From assembly GCA_016786465.1 (NCBI GenBank), contig JAEUWC010000025.1, positions 1 to 64,000 of the forward strand: a DNA stretch of 64,000 bases. Reading direction: 5' to 3'. Positions within the stretch are counted from its first letter, which is position 1, and each line of letters opens with the position of its first letter. The translations under genes and the position numbers were made by a program. Shown here piece by piece: positions 50,815-59,478 of the stretch. The notes under the pieces were generated by a model. The model did no database searches and was not told the DNA's origin. It was given only the letters and a program-made list of their open reading frames with translations. Origin of the DNA: Bdellovibrionales bacterium. Its GTDB lineage: Bacteria; Bdellovibrionota; UBA1018.

Positions 50815-53232
50815 ATGACCATGGAAGTCGTTAAACGGGATGGAACAAGGGAAACAGTCAAAATCGAAAAGATTCTTCATGCCGTCAACCGCGCCTGCCG
50901 CGGCTTGGACCGTGTTGAATCCCTAGAAGTCGCTAAGCGCACGATTAGCGGCTTGCACGACGGAAGCACCACGGAAGAGCTGGACAACCTGTCCATCGCC
51001 ACCGCGGTCATGCTGATGTCCGAAGAACCTAACTATTCTAAAGTCGCTGCCCGCATGCTTTCGGACAACATCCGTAAAGAAGTCGGCCGCGATACCGCCT
51101 TCCGCGATTATCTGAAGACGGCCGTCGATGTCGGTCTTCTGAATTCAAGGGTCTTCGAATTGGCCCAAGGCGATCTTCAATCGATCGAATTCGCCATCCG
51201 CCACGAGCGCGACGACCTTTTCGAATACTTCGGCCTAAAGACGGTCACCGACCGCTACCTTCTACGTCACCCTACTTCACGTAAGATCATCGAGCGTCCT
51301 CAGTGGATGTTCATGCGCGTGGCGCTGGGTCTTTCGTACTCGATCCCTGAAGCTTTGGAATTGTACGAAATCATCAGCCAGTTCCAGTACATGCCTGCAA
51401 CGCCTACCCTTTTTAATTCGGGAACGCGTCACCCTCAGATGTCCAGCTGCTACCTATTGACCGTAGCCGACGACAGCCTGGAAGGCATCTATAAGTCCTT
51501 GGCCGACGTCGCGATGCTTTCGAAGTTTTCGGGCGGTATCGGAATTGACTGGACCCCTGTTCGCGCAAGCGGCGCTTTGATCCGCGGAACGAACGGCCTG
51601 TCCAACGGCATCGTACCTTTCCTTAAGATGTTCGATTCATCTGTTCACGCCGTGAACCAAGGCGGAAAGCGCAAAGGCGCCGCAGCCGTTTACTTGGAAC
51701 CTTGGCATTCGGACATCGAAAACTTCTTGGAACTTCGCAACAACACCGGCGCTGAAGAACGCCGCACGCACAACCTGAACCTTTCTTTGTGGGTTTCGGA
51801 CCTGTTCATGAAGCGTGTGGAAACGGACCAGGAATGGAGCCTGTTTTCTCCTAACGATGTTCCTTCATTGAACAACCTTTTTGGCGAAGAATTCGAAGCT
51901 GCGTACGTGGCTGCCGAAAAAGAAGGTCTGGCCAAGAAACGCGTTCCTGCCCGCCAGCTTTATGCGCGCATGATGCAGACCTTGGCCGAAACCGGCAACG
52001 GCTGGATGTGCTTCAAAGACAAGTCCAACCTTCGTTCGGCTCAGACCGGTCGCGAAGGAAACGTCATTCACAGTTCAAACCTTTGTACGGAAATTCTGGA
52101 AGTCACGTCGAAAGACCAGACGGCCGTCTGTAACCTGGGTTCGATCAACCTAGCCGCGTTCGTGAAAGCGGACCGCAGCTTTGACTTTGATCTTTTGAAG
52201 AAAGTGGCCCGCGTGGCTGCGAAGTTCTTGGATCGCGTGGTGGATGAAAACTTCTATCCTACTAAGGAAGCGAAGAATTCAAACCACAAGTGGCGCCCCG
52301 TCGGAATGGGCATCATGGGTCTGCAAGACGCCTTCTTCAAAATGCGCATTCCTTTTGGAACCGACGAAGCAAAAGAAATGTCGTCGCACATCCAAGAAAC
52401 CATCTATTACGAAGCGATTCAGACCAGCATGGAATTGGCCGACAAGCACGGACCTTTCCCTGCCTTCAAAGATTCGCGTTACGCGGATGGAAAACTGCAA
52501 GTGCAATTGGCCGAAGGCCTTCAAGCCGTCATGCCTAAGCTGCACTACGACTGGGACAAGGTCGCAAAAGAAGTTCAGAAGCGCGGAATCCGCAATTCTC
52601 TTCTGATCGCGATTGCGCCTACCGCAACGATCGCTTCGATCGTCGGCAGCTACGAAAGCATCGAACCTCAGGTTTCGAACTTCTTTAAGCGCGAAACCCT
52701 AAGTGGCGAATTCCTGCAAGTGAACCGCTACTTGATTCGTGAACTTTCGGAACTGGGACTTTGGACCGCCGAAATGCGCGCCAAGATCATTTCGAACGAA
52801 GGATCCATCCAAGACATCTTGGAAATCCCTGAAAGCACCCGTCAGCTGTACCGCACGGTTTGGGAAATTTCACAGAAGGACCTGATCGACATGGCCGTTC
52901 TGCGAAGCCCCTTCATCTGTCAGTCGCAGTCGCTGAACCTTTTCGTGGAAGAAACCACGATCGGCAAGCTTTCGTCGATGTACATGTACGCATGGAAACA
53001 AGGCGTGAAAACGACTTACTACCTGCGTTCACGTGCAAAGACCCGCATCCAAAAAACCACGGTCGATCGCCAGAACTTGGGCGACGGCGCGGTGGCAGCT
53101 GGAATGCCTAAGCCTGTGACGGGATCGTCTGCGGTGGTTGCTGCCGGAACGGAACCTAAGAAAACCTACACTGCGGAAGAAGCGATCGTTTGCAGTCTGG
53201 AAAATCCAGAAGCCTGCGAAGCTTGCCAGTGA
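50815..53232 (+). CDS. nrdA: Ribonucleotide reductase class I large subunit
   Basis: 805 residues. An ATP-cone allosteric domain (about 1-95, VVKRDGTRETVKIEKI) precedes the catalytic barrel: TPTLFNSGTRHPQMSSCYLL (first active-site Cys), NLCTEI (radical-site Cys with Asn and Glu), and ALAPTATIASI-like APTATIASI. The C-terminal tail CEACQ gives the redox-shuttle Cys pair. It reduces ribonucleoside diphosphates to deoxy forms using the radical from NrdB. Proline is encoded almost only by CCT, unlike neighbouring genes, which fits high expression. nrdB follows 33 bases later. Confidence 0.96.
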   Translation: MTMEVVKRDGTRETVKIEKILHAVNRACRGLDRVESLEVAKRTISGLHDGSTTEELDNLSIATAVMLMSEEPNYSKVAARMLSDNIRKEVGRDTAFRDYLKTAVDVGLLNSRVFELAQGDLQSIEFAIRHERDDLFEYFGLKTVTDRYLLRHPTSRKIIERPQWMFMRVALGLSYSIPEALELYEIISQFQYMPATPTLFNSGTRHPQMSSCYLLTVADDSLEGIYKSLADVAMLSKFSGGIGIDWTPVRASGALIRGTNGLSNGIVPFLKMFDSSVHAVNQGGKRKGAAAVYLEPWHSDIENFLELRNNTGAEERRTHNLNLSLWVSDLFMKRVETDQEWSLFSPNDVPSLNNLFGEEFEAAYVAAEKEGLAKKRVPARQLYARMMQTLAETGNGWMCFKDKSNLRSAQTGREGNVIHSSNLCTEILEVTSKDQTAVCNLGSINLAAFVKADRSFDFDLLKKVARVAAKFLDRVVDENFYPTKEAKNSNHKWRPVGMGIMGLQDAFFKMRIPFGTDEAKEMSSHIQETIYYEAIQTSMELADKHGPFPAFKDSRYADGKLQVQLAEGLQAVMPKLHYDWDKVAKEVQKRGIRNSLLIAIAPTATIASIVGSYESIEPQVSNFFKRETLSGEFLQVNRYLIRELSELGLWTAEMRAKIISNEGSIQDILEIPESTRQLYRTVWEISQKDLIDMAVLRSPFICQSQSLNLFVEETTIGKLSSMYMYAWKQGVKTTYYLRSRAKTRIQKTTVDRQNLGDGAVAAGMPKPVTGSSAVVAAGTEPKKTYTAEEAIVCSLENPEACEACQ

Positions 53233-53265
53233 TCTAACCCTTTGAACCAAGAATAGGAATTAACC

Positions 53266-54273
53266 ATGATTTTAGACCAAGGATTAGACCTAACCCTACG
53301 CCCGATGAAGTATCCGCAGTTCTTTCAGCAGTACAAGAACTCGATCAAGAACATCTGGACGACTGACGAAATCGATTTTTCAGTCGACTTCGAGCACCTG
53401 CGCGACCGCGTGTCTCCGCAAGAAGCTCATTTGATCAAGCGCTTGGTGGCGTTTTTCGCAACTGCGGACAACATCGTCGCCCATAACCTGGTGCTGAACT
53501 TCTACAAACATGTGAATTCTCCGGAATACCGCATGTTTTTGGGAAAACAGCTTTTCGACGAAATGCTTCACGTCGAAACCTACTTGTTGATGGTCGATAA
53601 CTACATCCCAGACATGGAAGAACGCACCGCCGCGTTTGATGCTTATAAAACGACGCCGTCCGTGAAACTGAAAGCAGACTTCTGCTTCAAGTACATGGAT
53701 TCGATCGAAAAGCTGGACATTCTGGATACCGATGAAAAGCGCAAGCAGTTCATCGAAAACCTGATCTGCTTCGCGGGCTGCGTGGAAGGCTTGTTCTTCT
53801 TCGGATCTTTCGCTTACGTCTACTTCCTGCGCAACAAGGGTCTGCTACCCGGCTTGGCGACAGCGACGAACTGGATTTTCCGCGATGAAAGCATGCACAT
53901 CGACGGCGCCATGGCGGTCATTCAGACGCTTCGCCGCGAATACCCGCATCTTTTCGATGCGGCGCTTGAAGCGCGCGTGAACCAGATGATTGACGAAGCA
54001 CTGGCTGTGGAACTTGCGTTCTGCGCAGATGCCCTGTCTTTCGGCGTGACCGGAATGTCGCAAACGATGATGCGCGAGTACTTGGAATACGTCGCCGATC
54101 AACGTCTGCAACAGTTGGGGTTCAAGAAAAAGTTTTTGTCCAAGAACCCATTCCCTTTCATGGTCCTTCAAGACGTTCAGCCGCTGACCAACTTCTTCGA
54201 GAAGCGCGTCACGGAATACACCAAGGGCTTCGAAAGCAAGAAAAGCGCGGTCACTTTCGACGAAGCGTTTTAA
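53266..54273 (+). CDS. nrdB: Ribonucleotide reductase class I small subunit
   Basis: 335 residues. Iron ligands are seen in the ferritin-like helices: the DEIDFSVDFEH region, DEMLHVETY (Glu and His) and RDESMHIDGAM near 210, with a second Glu in DEALAVELAF. The tyrosyl-radical Tyr should be in the ETYLLM region. The C-terminal tail (KSAVTFDEAF) is the peptide that binds NrdA. It is translated from AATAGGAATTAACC just before ATG 53266. It forms one operon with nrdA under the NrdR-like boxes. Confidence 0.94.
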   Translation: MILDQGLDLTLRPMKYPQFFQQYKNSIKNIWTTDEIDFSVDFEHLRDRVSPQEAHLIKRLVAFFATADNIVAHNLVLNFYKHVNSPEYRMFLGKQLFDEMLHVETYLLMVDNYIPDMEERTAAFDAYKTTPSVKLKADFCFKYMDSIEKLDILDTDEKRKQFIENLICFAGCVEGLFFFGSFAYVYFLRNKGLLPGLATATNWIFRDESMHIDGAMAVIQTLRREYPHLFDAALEARVNQMIDEALAVELAFCADALSFGVTGMSQTMMREYLEYVADQRLQQLGFKKKFLSKNPFPFMVLQDVQPLTNFFEKRVTEYTKGFESKKSAVTFDEAF

Positions 54274-54296
54274 AGGTGCCTGCTCCTTTTGGCGCA
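54271..54296 (+). repeat. REP-like element, exact copy of 18454-18479
   Basis: 26 bases identical to the element at 18454-18479 (core GGTGCCTGCTCC followed by TTTTGGCGCA). It overlaps the nrdB stop codon (TAA 54271-54273) and starts the intergenic region. Confidence 0.75.
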
Positions 54297-54456
54297 TAGG
54301 CGTCAAAAATGTTTGCCTCGGCCGCAGAGGCAAGCGCGGTTGGCGATGCCAACGCGATTGGAATGCGGCAAGTAGAGGCCAAAGTGGTTTTCCCTCCACT
54401 TGGTTCTCTCCACATCCTACCCAGCCCACAGTTCCCCGTGGGCTGGGTTTTTTTTT
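54297..54456 (+). ncRNA. Candidate structured RNA or 3' UTR of nrdAB
   Basis: Four successive hairpins: TTGCCTC/GAGGCAA (54313-54333), CGCG-G-TTGGC/GCCAACGCG with one bulge (54335-54356), CCAAAGTGG/CCACTTGG (54379-54403) and a terminator (54420-54447) with nine T residues. No gene is seen on either strand. It is either the structured 3' end of the nrdAB mRNA or a separate small RNA. No known RNA family is recognised. Confidence 0.45.
54420..54456 (+). terminator. Strong intrinsic terminator
   Basis: Perfect 10-bp stem CCCAGCCCAC/GTGGGCTGGG, 8-base loop, then nine T residues. It ends the nrdAB transcript or the candidate small RNA. Confidence 0.92.
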
Positions 54457-54471
54457 CGCCTGCGTGCCTTG

Positions 54472-54635
54472 GTGTCGGAAGTCTGTCGGACTTCGCCAGA
54501 CGGCGCCGCTGCGGGACCCTCTGTGCAGCTGTCGGAAGTACGTCGGAAGTCGGCGTCCGACACAGTTCCGACAACTGCACAGGGCGTATTGAGGACGACG
54601 TCCCACCGAAATCCGACACAGTTCCGACAACTGCA
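54472..54635. repeat. Cluster of TGTCGGAA-type direct and inverted repeats
   Basis: A 24-base unit beginning TCCGACACAGTTCCGACA occurs exactly at 54556-54579 and 54612-54635. Inverted relatives (GTGTCGGAAGTCTGTCGGA near 54472, GTGCAG then TGTCGGAA at 54523-54537, and CGTCGGAAGTCGG near 54541) could pair with them. The cluster fills most of 54457-54656, where no gene is seen. Confidence 0.7.
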
Positions 54636-54656
54636 ACAGCATGCTACCCTTTACGC

Positions 54657-55022
54657 ATGATCACCCACCTGCTTCCAATTGCCGTCATCTTCGTTGCGCT
54701 TGAACACCTGGGTTTCTTGGTTTTGGAAATGTTCTTTTGGACCAAGCCCCTGGGAATGAAGATTTTTCGAACGACCAAGTCCGTCGCAGAATCGTCCAAG
54801 GCGCTTGCGGCAAATCAGGGGCTTTACAATGGGTTTCTATCGGCCGGGCTTTTTTGGGGCCTGATGATTCCAGACCAGACGCAAGCCGAAGACACGATCG
54901 GGTTTTTTCTGGCGTGTGTGATTGTCGCGGCTATTTTCGGAGCATTCACCGTCAACAAGCGGATCTTTTTCGTTCAAGGAATCCCAGCCTTGATCGCGCT
55001 TGGCCTTTTGATTCTGACTTAA
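54657..55022 (+). CDS. DUF1304-like small membrane protein
   Basis: 121 residues from ATG 54657. The frame is open upstream across the repeat cluster, but that part is not protein-like. Four hydrophobic helices: LLPIAVIFVALEHLGFLVLE, NGFLSAGLFWGLMI, IGFFLACVIVAAIFGAFT and IPALIALGLLILT. The motif EHLGFLVLEMFFWTKPLGMKIF and the early NQGLYNGFL fit the DUF1304 family, found in bacteria and yeast and of unknown biochemical role. It is a single gene, convergent with the GST. Confidence 0.8.
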   Translation: MITHLLPIAVIFVALEHLGFLVLEMFFWTKPLGMKIFRTTKSVAESSKALAANQGLYNGFLSAGLFWGLMIPDQTQAEDTIGFFLACVIVAAIFGAFTVNKRIFFVQGIPALIALGLLILT

Positions 55023-55040
55023 ACACAACCCATCGTAGTT

Positions 55041-55676
55041 TCACCCCATTTTGAGTTCCGGCGGGCGCGTGTGCAAAAACGCCTTCGAAGTCAGGCAACG
55101 ATCCAGGATCGCTTTCAAATCTGGGAACTTTTCTGCCCACTTCAAATGAGGCATTCGCAGCGTCGTGTATTCCAAAGCCACGCCCAAATCCCAACCCGCT
55201 TGCGACAGATCCCCTGAAACCCACCAAGGAAACTTGCTGGGCGAAAGTTCTTGAATGCGTGAAAGCGTCCGTAGCGCCGTCGCATCGTAATCTTCGACCC
55301 AAGAAGGATCGGCGACTTTGCGCATATTATTTTCCAGATAATACGAAACGCCCAACGACATCAGGCCTTCAGCAAGAACGGATGCCTGACGAACGGCAAT
55401 ACGCTCTTGAACATCCCTGGGCCAAATCGGAATTCCCAAATCCCACAGATTTTCCAAAATCGCTGCCGAATCGATCCAGACCTGTCCGTTTTTCAAAGTC
55501 ACCGCTGGAACCAAGCCCAATGGGTTCTGTTTCAGAAAATCGGCCGAAGGTTCAAAAGGCGTCGCTTCGGTTTCACCAAACGGAATTTCGTAGCGCATCA
55601 ACGTTGTGCGGACACGACGAGCAAAGGGGGAACGCGGGGTCAGGTACAGTTGGCCAAGGTCGATTCTTGAGATCAT
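55041..55676 (-). CDS. Glutathione S-transferase family protein
   Basis: 211 residues. The N-terminal thioredoxin-like domain (LYLTPRSPFARRVRTTLMRY, NPLGLVPAVTLKNGQVWIDSAAILE) has the cis-Pro before Ala-Val and the SAAI/E-type glutathione-binding turn. The C-terminal helical domain (about 90-205) includes WWVSGDLSQAGWDLGVAL. SPFAR near residue 16 is in the catalytic Ser/Cys position of bacterial GSTs. It probably conjugates or reduces small electrophiles in the cytoplasm. It is a single gene between convergent and divergent neighbours. Confidence 0.88.
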   Translation of the reverse strand: MISRIDLGQLYLTPRSPFARRVRTTLMRYEIPFGETEATPFEPSADFLKQNPLGLVPAVTLKNGQVWIDSAAILENLWDLGIPIWPRDVQERIAVRQASVLAEGLMSLGVSYYLENNMRKVADPSWVEDYDATALRTLSRIQELSPSKFPWWVSGDLSQAGWDLGVALEYTTLRMPHLKWAEKFPDLKAILDRCLTSKAFLHTRPPELKMG

Positions 55677-55715
55677 GGCCTAATTGATGTCAAAAACCCG
55701 CCGGTCTTTGAAGAA

Positions 55716-55742
55716 AAAAGTGACCGAATTTCGGTCGCTTTT
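55716..55742. terminator. Bidirectional terminator-like hairpin between divergent genes
   Basis: AAAAGTGACCG pairs with CGGTCGCTTTT around AATTT, with T or A runs on both sides, so it reads as a terminator on both strands. It lies between the divergent GST and the gene at 55799, where no transcript should end, so it may control an early transcript. Confidence 0.55.
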
Positions 55743-55751
55743 GTCACGGCG

Positions 55752-55779
55752 TATCCCAAAAAGTAGTCAGACACCTTTT
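55752..55779 (-). repeat. Diverged REP-like element
   Basis: On the minus strand it reads AAAAGGTGTCTGACTACTTT followed by TTGGGATA, a relative of the 18454 and 54271 elements with GGTGTCTG in place of GGTGCCTG. It lies just upstream of the gene at 55799. Confidence 0.5.
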
Positions 55780-55798
55780 GTGTGGTACCATCGAAACT

Positions 55799-56218
55799 AT
55801 GGACCAGAATTACCGCGACTTGGTGACGTCGCACTTGAAAGAAGACACACGAATCCACGCGTCCGTGTTGGCGATGCGCCGGGTCTTCGATCACCCCATG
55901 TATTCGGTCTACATCTGCATTTATTCGGGATTGGTCGACAGCATTTCGTTGGCCGATGATCTGGTGACTTGCTTGGTCGTTTTTAAAGAAGAACGGCTTC
56001 GCATCATGTTCAAGATGTGGACGATGCGAATCGAAGGCGATCCATTGGTTTACATGCAGGAAGTTCTAAGAATTCTAGCGTCGCAGGGAAAGAATCCCAT
56101 GCACCTGATTCAAGATGCAAAAACCTGGGGTCACGTCGAATTCACGATGAAAGATCGCGCCGCATTTCGAATGGCCGACATTCACCTGCCCAAACCGCCA
56201 AAGGAACATTGGGTCTGA
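55799..56218 (+). CDS. Small cytoplasmic hypothetical protein
   Basis: 139 residues from ATG 55799 (a TTG at 55778 would lie inside the repeat). It is mixed alpha/beta, with aromatic and charged motifs (PMYSVYICIYSGLVDSISLA, LRIMFKMWTMRIEGDPLVYM) and a C-terminal PKPPKEHWV. No signal peptide or membrane span is seen. It ends 2 bases before the next start, so they are one operon. The family is unknown. The ribosome-binding site is weak. Confidence 0.65.
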   Translation: MDQNYRDLVTSHLKEDTRIHASVLAMRRVFDHPMYSVYICIYSGLVDSISLADDLVTCLVVFKEERLRIMFKMWTMRIEGDPLVYMQEVLRILASQGKNPMHLIQDAKTWGHVEFTMKDRAAFRMADIHLPKPPKEHWV

Positions 56219-56220
56219 AA

Positions 56221-57639
56221 ATGTGGACCATTGCACTGGCGCTTTTGGCGACGTCAGCCCTTGCAGACGAACCATCGGGATCCAACGCGATGGCCAAGAA
56301 TTACGGAGACCGCGGATTCGAAAGAATATCCGTTCGAGCCGCCTGGGTCGACTACAGCGCCAATGAAAAACTGAATCGCGTGGAATGGCCTACGGAAAGC
56401 TTCTGGGTGTGGAAACCCAAAGACCTAGTATTTCCCGCACCCCACCCCATTGTTCGCACGTACATCAAGGTTCCCGCTCAATACAAAACCGCGATCGTAA
56501 AAGATGACGAAGGTCGGTCTGCGCAAAGTCTGGAAGATCAGAATCAAGAACTGGTCTTCGAACTTCCTTCCCCCAGCCACCGAGTCACCGTTGAACTGAC
56601 CGAAGCCAACGGAAAGAAAATGATTCAGGACATTCAGTTCGATATCACGCTTCGCGAGGCTTACACCTTCGTGCACGAAAGCTGTCAGAAACTGGGAATT
56701 GAACTGATCAAATTAGAAAGCCAAGCCCCGCATTATCTGGTTTCCGTTCATTGCAAGAACACCGCAGACGGAATTCAGATGACGGCCATCAAGGGCCCGA
56801 ACCTGGATTGGGGCGAAGAAACCTTTGCGGATCACGTCGATGATGGAACGGATTACTGGGTTTACCGTCTTCCGCCGTGGCAGCCTCATCTTTCGGCGCT
56901 TGGAACTTTCGAAGTGATCAAACCGGAAACGCAGGCTCGCACGATATACGAAGTCGTCCATCGTGACCCTAGAACCCGTGATCCTGTTTACAAATCCTGG
57001 CGTGCCGCGGTCGACATCGTCAGCGAATACTTTTCCTATTCTCAGAATGACGCAGCACTTACGTACAGTTCCTTTGGCCTAGCCATGCGTGCTCAGGCGT
57101 CCTACTTTCCATGGAAATTCCCATTTGAAACTTCGGTTTCAGCATCGGCCACCACGATTCCAATCAGCACGTCGCTGGATCCTGACTTTACGGGATCACC
57201 GCTTCGGATTTATTCGGGCCATCTTCGTGTAGGATACACCGACCGGTCGTCCGTTGATGAATGGCTTCCCGAAGCCTATGTGGGGTGGTCTGGACAGGGG
57301 GCGTGGACGCGGGGATCGCTTTTTGGACCCCCATTTTTAGGCGGTTTTTGTGCAGGTGGAGGAATCACCCGCCGTAATCCGATTTCCGGGGATCGCCTGC
57401 GTTTTTGGGGTCGGATGAGCCTGAGAAGCCCCGTGGGCCTGGGGCTGGACTTTTCGAATCTGGAATTCGCAGGCGGGGTCGGATGGGAAATTTCCAGAAT
57501 CAAGTTCATGAATCAAGAGCGCCCGCTTTGGGTGGTGGGCGAAGTCGCATCGACATCGTGGACGGACCCTTTGACGACCGACCCTGTTTACGCTGTGGGT
57601 CTGACCCAGATTTGGGTTGGGCTCAGTTCAAGTCTTTAG
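56221..57639 (+). CDS. Exported beta-rich hypothetical protein
   Basis: 472 residues from ATG 56221, which gives a signal peptide (MWTIALALLATSALA). The first 250 residues look like beta-sandwich domains (VWKPKDLVFPAPHPIV, TVELTEANGKKMIQDIQFDI). The rest is barrel-like, with glycine-rich turns and the ending LTQIWVGLSSSL. Cysteines are few (ESCQKLG, VHCKNTA, GFCAGG). It is the second of at least three co-directional genes (55799, 56221, 57699). No family is recognised. An outer-membrane or surface location is inferred. Confidence 0.7.
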   Translation: MWTIALALLATSALADEPSGSNAMAKNYGDRGFERISVRAAWVDYSANEKLNRVEWPTESFWVWKPKDLVFPAPHPIVRTYIKVPAQYKTAIVKDDEGRSAQSLEDQNQELVFELPSPSHRVTVELTEANGKKMIQDIQFDITLREAYTFVHESCQKLGIELIKLESQAPHYLVSVHCKNTADGIQMTAIKGPNLDWGEETFADHVDDGTDYWVYRLPPWQPHLSALGTFEVIKPETQARTIYEVVHRDPRTRDPVYKSWRAAVDIVSEYFSYSQNDAALTYSSFGLAMRAQASYFPWKFPFETSVSASATTIPISTSLDPDFTGSPLRIYSGHLRVGYTDRSSVDEWLPEAYVGWSGQGAWTRGSLFGPPFLGGFCAGGGITRRNPISGDRLRFWGRMSLRSPVGLGLDFSNLEFAGGVGWEISRIKFMNQERPLWVVGEVASTSWTDPLTTDPVYAVGLTQIWVGLSSSL

Positions 57640-57698
57640 GTGGTTGAAATTACCCAAGAATCGTCCCAGAATAAAGGAAACCTCAAGGAGCAAAACAA

Positions 57699-58556
57699 AT
57701 GGGAATCTTCGAATCAATGCCGGTCAAAATTGCGATTGGACTGATCTTGCTGTCGGGAATCGGATACGGTTCTTATTACGGCATTCAGACGGTGCGCGTT
57801 TCGATGGCCACCACTGACGCCCAAGAATCATTGGCCCGTGGTTTCCCTGCCGTCGCCGCCGACAATGTTGAAGGCGATCGCTACCTGATGCTGAGCAAAG
57901 TGAACAGCTGCGCAACGATGATCGACGCTTACTTCCGCGCCCGCGCCTTTGGTCGCTTGGAATGGGCATCACAAGCCTGCCTGAATGCAGGTCACACGAT
58001 CGTCGAAGCTTTCCTGGGACTTTCAGCGGTTCGCGCCGCCGAAGGCCGCGATGAAGATGCGCTGAGCATTCTTCGCGACGCCATCCAAACTTTTCCGAAA
58101 AATCCCGTGATCTTCGTTCGAATCGCAGAACTTTTCAGAAAGAACAAGAACGACAACGCTGCCATTCAAGCTTATCAGGCGGCAATGGAACGCGCGCCTG
58201 ACGATGCTGCGCTGGGATTGAACACCCTGGAATACTTCCGCGCTTTGAAAAAACCTGAACTGGTCAAGCCCTTGGCTACCCGTCTGAAGGGCGTGAAATC
58301 TGAACAACCTGAAGTGAAGTTGGTCATTGCACGCGCGCTGAAAGAAACTGGCGATACTGCCGGTGTGGATCAAATGATTCGTGAAGCCGACGCGTTGGCA
58401 TCGAAGAACCCTCAGTTGAAGGCCGCTTTGCAGAAAGCTTATAGCGACGTTTGGAAAAGTGCTGACGGTGCGGCCGCCGGCGGCGCTGCAGCAGCACCCG
58501 CAGCCGCACCTGCAGCCCCAGCTGCTGGCGCGAAACCTGCGAAAAAAGGGAAGTAA
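57699..58556 (+). CDS. Single-TM TPR protein with Ala/Pro-rich tail
   Basis: 285 residues, ribosome-binding site AAGGAG at a spacing of 8. One N-terminal membrane helix (about 10-30, IAIGLILLSGIGYGSYYGI) is followed by TPR-like repeats from about 85 to 225 (GRDEDALSILRDAIQTFPKN, NAAIQAYQAAMERAPDDAAL). The tail is low-complexity Ala/Gly/Pro/Lys. The TPR part should face the periplasm if the helix is a signal anchor. It could scaffold envelope proteins. A relation to the neighbouring GT2 gene, which starts 25 bases later, is possible but unproven. Confidence 0.75.
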   Translation: MGIFESMPVKIAIGLILLSGIGYGSYYGIQTVRVSMATTDAQESLARGFPAVAADNVEGDRYLMLSKVNSCATMIDAYFRARAFGRLEWASQACLNAGHTIVEAFLGLSAVRAAEGRDEDALSILRDAIQTFPKNPVIFVRIAELFRKNKNDNAAIQAYQAAMERAPDDAALGLNTLEYFRALKKPELVKPLATRLKGVKSEQPEVKLVIARALKETGDTAGVDQMIREADALASKNPQLKAALQKAYSDVWKSADGAAAGGAAAAPAAAPAAPAAGAKPAKKGK

Positions 58557-58581
58557 CAACCGAAGGCAGCCCGATACCTAA

Positions 58582-59424
58582 ATGAGGGCCGCACTGAACA
58601 TCACGACCTATAACAACCCACGCGTTCTAGCGCTTTGTCTAGAATCGCTTAGGAATCAATCGCGTCTGGATTTCGAGATCTTTATTTCCGACGACGGATC
58701 GACGGAAGAAACACGAAAGCTGATTGATGACTTTCGCGCGCGAAGCGGAATGGTTATCCATCATCATTGGCACCCCGACGACGGCTACAAAAAATCCAAG
58801 ATCAATAATGTCACTTTTTCAAAGATCGACCCGGTTCAGTTTCCGGTGGTCATTTGCATCGATCATGATGTGATTTGCCACCGCGATTTTGTTTCGGATC
58901 ATTTGGCGATTCACGAAAAGCAGGCAAAAAACGGCCAAAACAGGGTGATTTTCATGGGTCGAAGAATTGACTTGGGTCCCGCCGTGACCGCCCAACTTTC
59001 AGTGGCTGACATCGCGGATTTTCAAAGCGGGGTTTCTTGGAAGCTTCTGAAGTCCTGGCTTTCGGGCGACACGCGACTGATCCAACGCGCCGTTCGGGTT
59101 ACGTCGCCACTGCTGATCCGACTTTTGGGACGCGACCGGGTGGATGACCTATTGGGATCGAATTTTTCGATATCAACGCAGCTACTTTTAGAAGTGAACG
59201 GATACAACGAAGACTATGTCGCGTACTGGGGCGAAGACGGCGATCTTTTCGTTCGCGTCCGTAACAGCGGCGCGGTTTTGATCGGCTTAAAGGGTTACGC
59301 GATTCAGTACCACTTGGATCACAAGCGGCTAGAACCTTCGAAGGAAAACCAGGCGCGGTATCAAGATCTGTTGAAAGACCGGACCTATGTTCGATGCCGA
59401 AACGGGATAAAAAAAGGGGCCTAA
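58582..59424 (+). CDS. GT2-family glycosyltransferase
   Basis: 280 residues. The N-terminal GT-A fold begins LNITTYNNPRVLALCLESLR, with the nucleotide-sugar motif ISDDGSTEETR near 35, the metal-binding DHD in CIDHDVICHRD, and a C-terminal GYNEDYVAYWGEDGDLFVRV that matches the galactosyltransferase-type acceptor region. The final residues overlap the terminator stem (the stop TAA is at 59422). The sugar and acceptor are unknown, perhaps surface polysaccharide. Confidence 0.85.
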   Translation: MRAALNITTYNNPRVLALCLESLRNQSRLDFEIFISDDGSTEETRKLIDDFRARSGMVIHHHWHPDDGYKKSKINNVTFSKIDPVQFPVVICIDHDVICHRDFVSDHLAIHEKQAKNGQNRVIFMGRRIDLGPAVTAQLSVADIADFQSGVSWKLLKSWLSGDTRLIQRAVRVTSPLLIRLLGRDRVDDLLGSNFSISTQLLLEVNGYNEDYVAYWGEDGDLFVRVRNSGAVLIGLKGYAIQYHLDHKRLEPSKENQARYQDLLKDRTYVRCRNGIKKGA

Positions 59425-59443
59425 GTCTTTCGACTTAGACCCC
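59416..59443 (-). terminator. Terminator shared by convergent genes
   Basis: GGGG-C-CTAAGTC pairs with GACTTAG-A-CCCC. On the minus strand seven T residues follow, making a strong terminator for the FadL-like gene. On the plus strand it covers the stop codon of the GT2 gene. Confidence 0.8.
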
Positions 59444-59478
59444 TTCATCAGAAACCCTTCCCTAGGTTCCTTACGACC

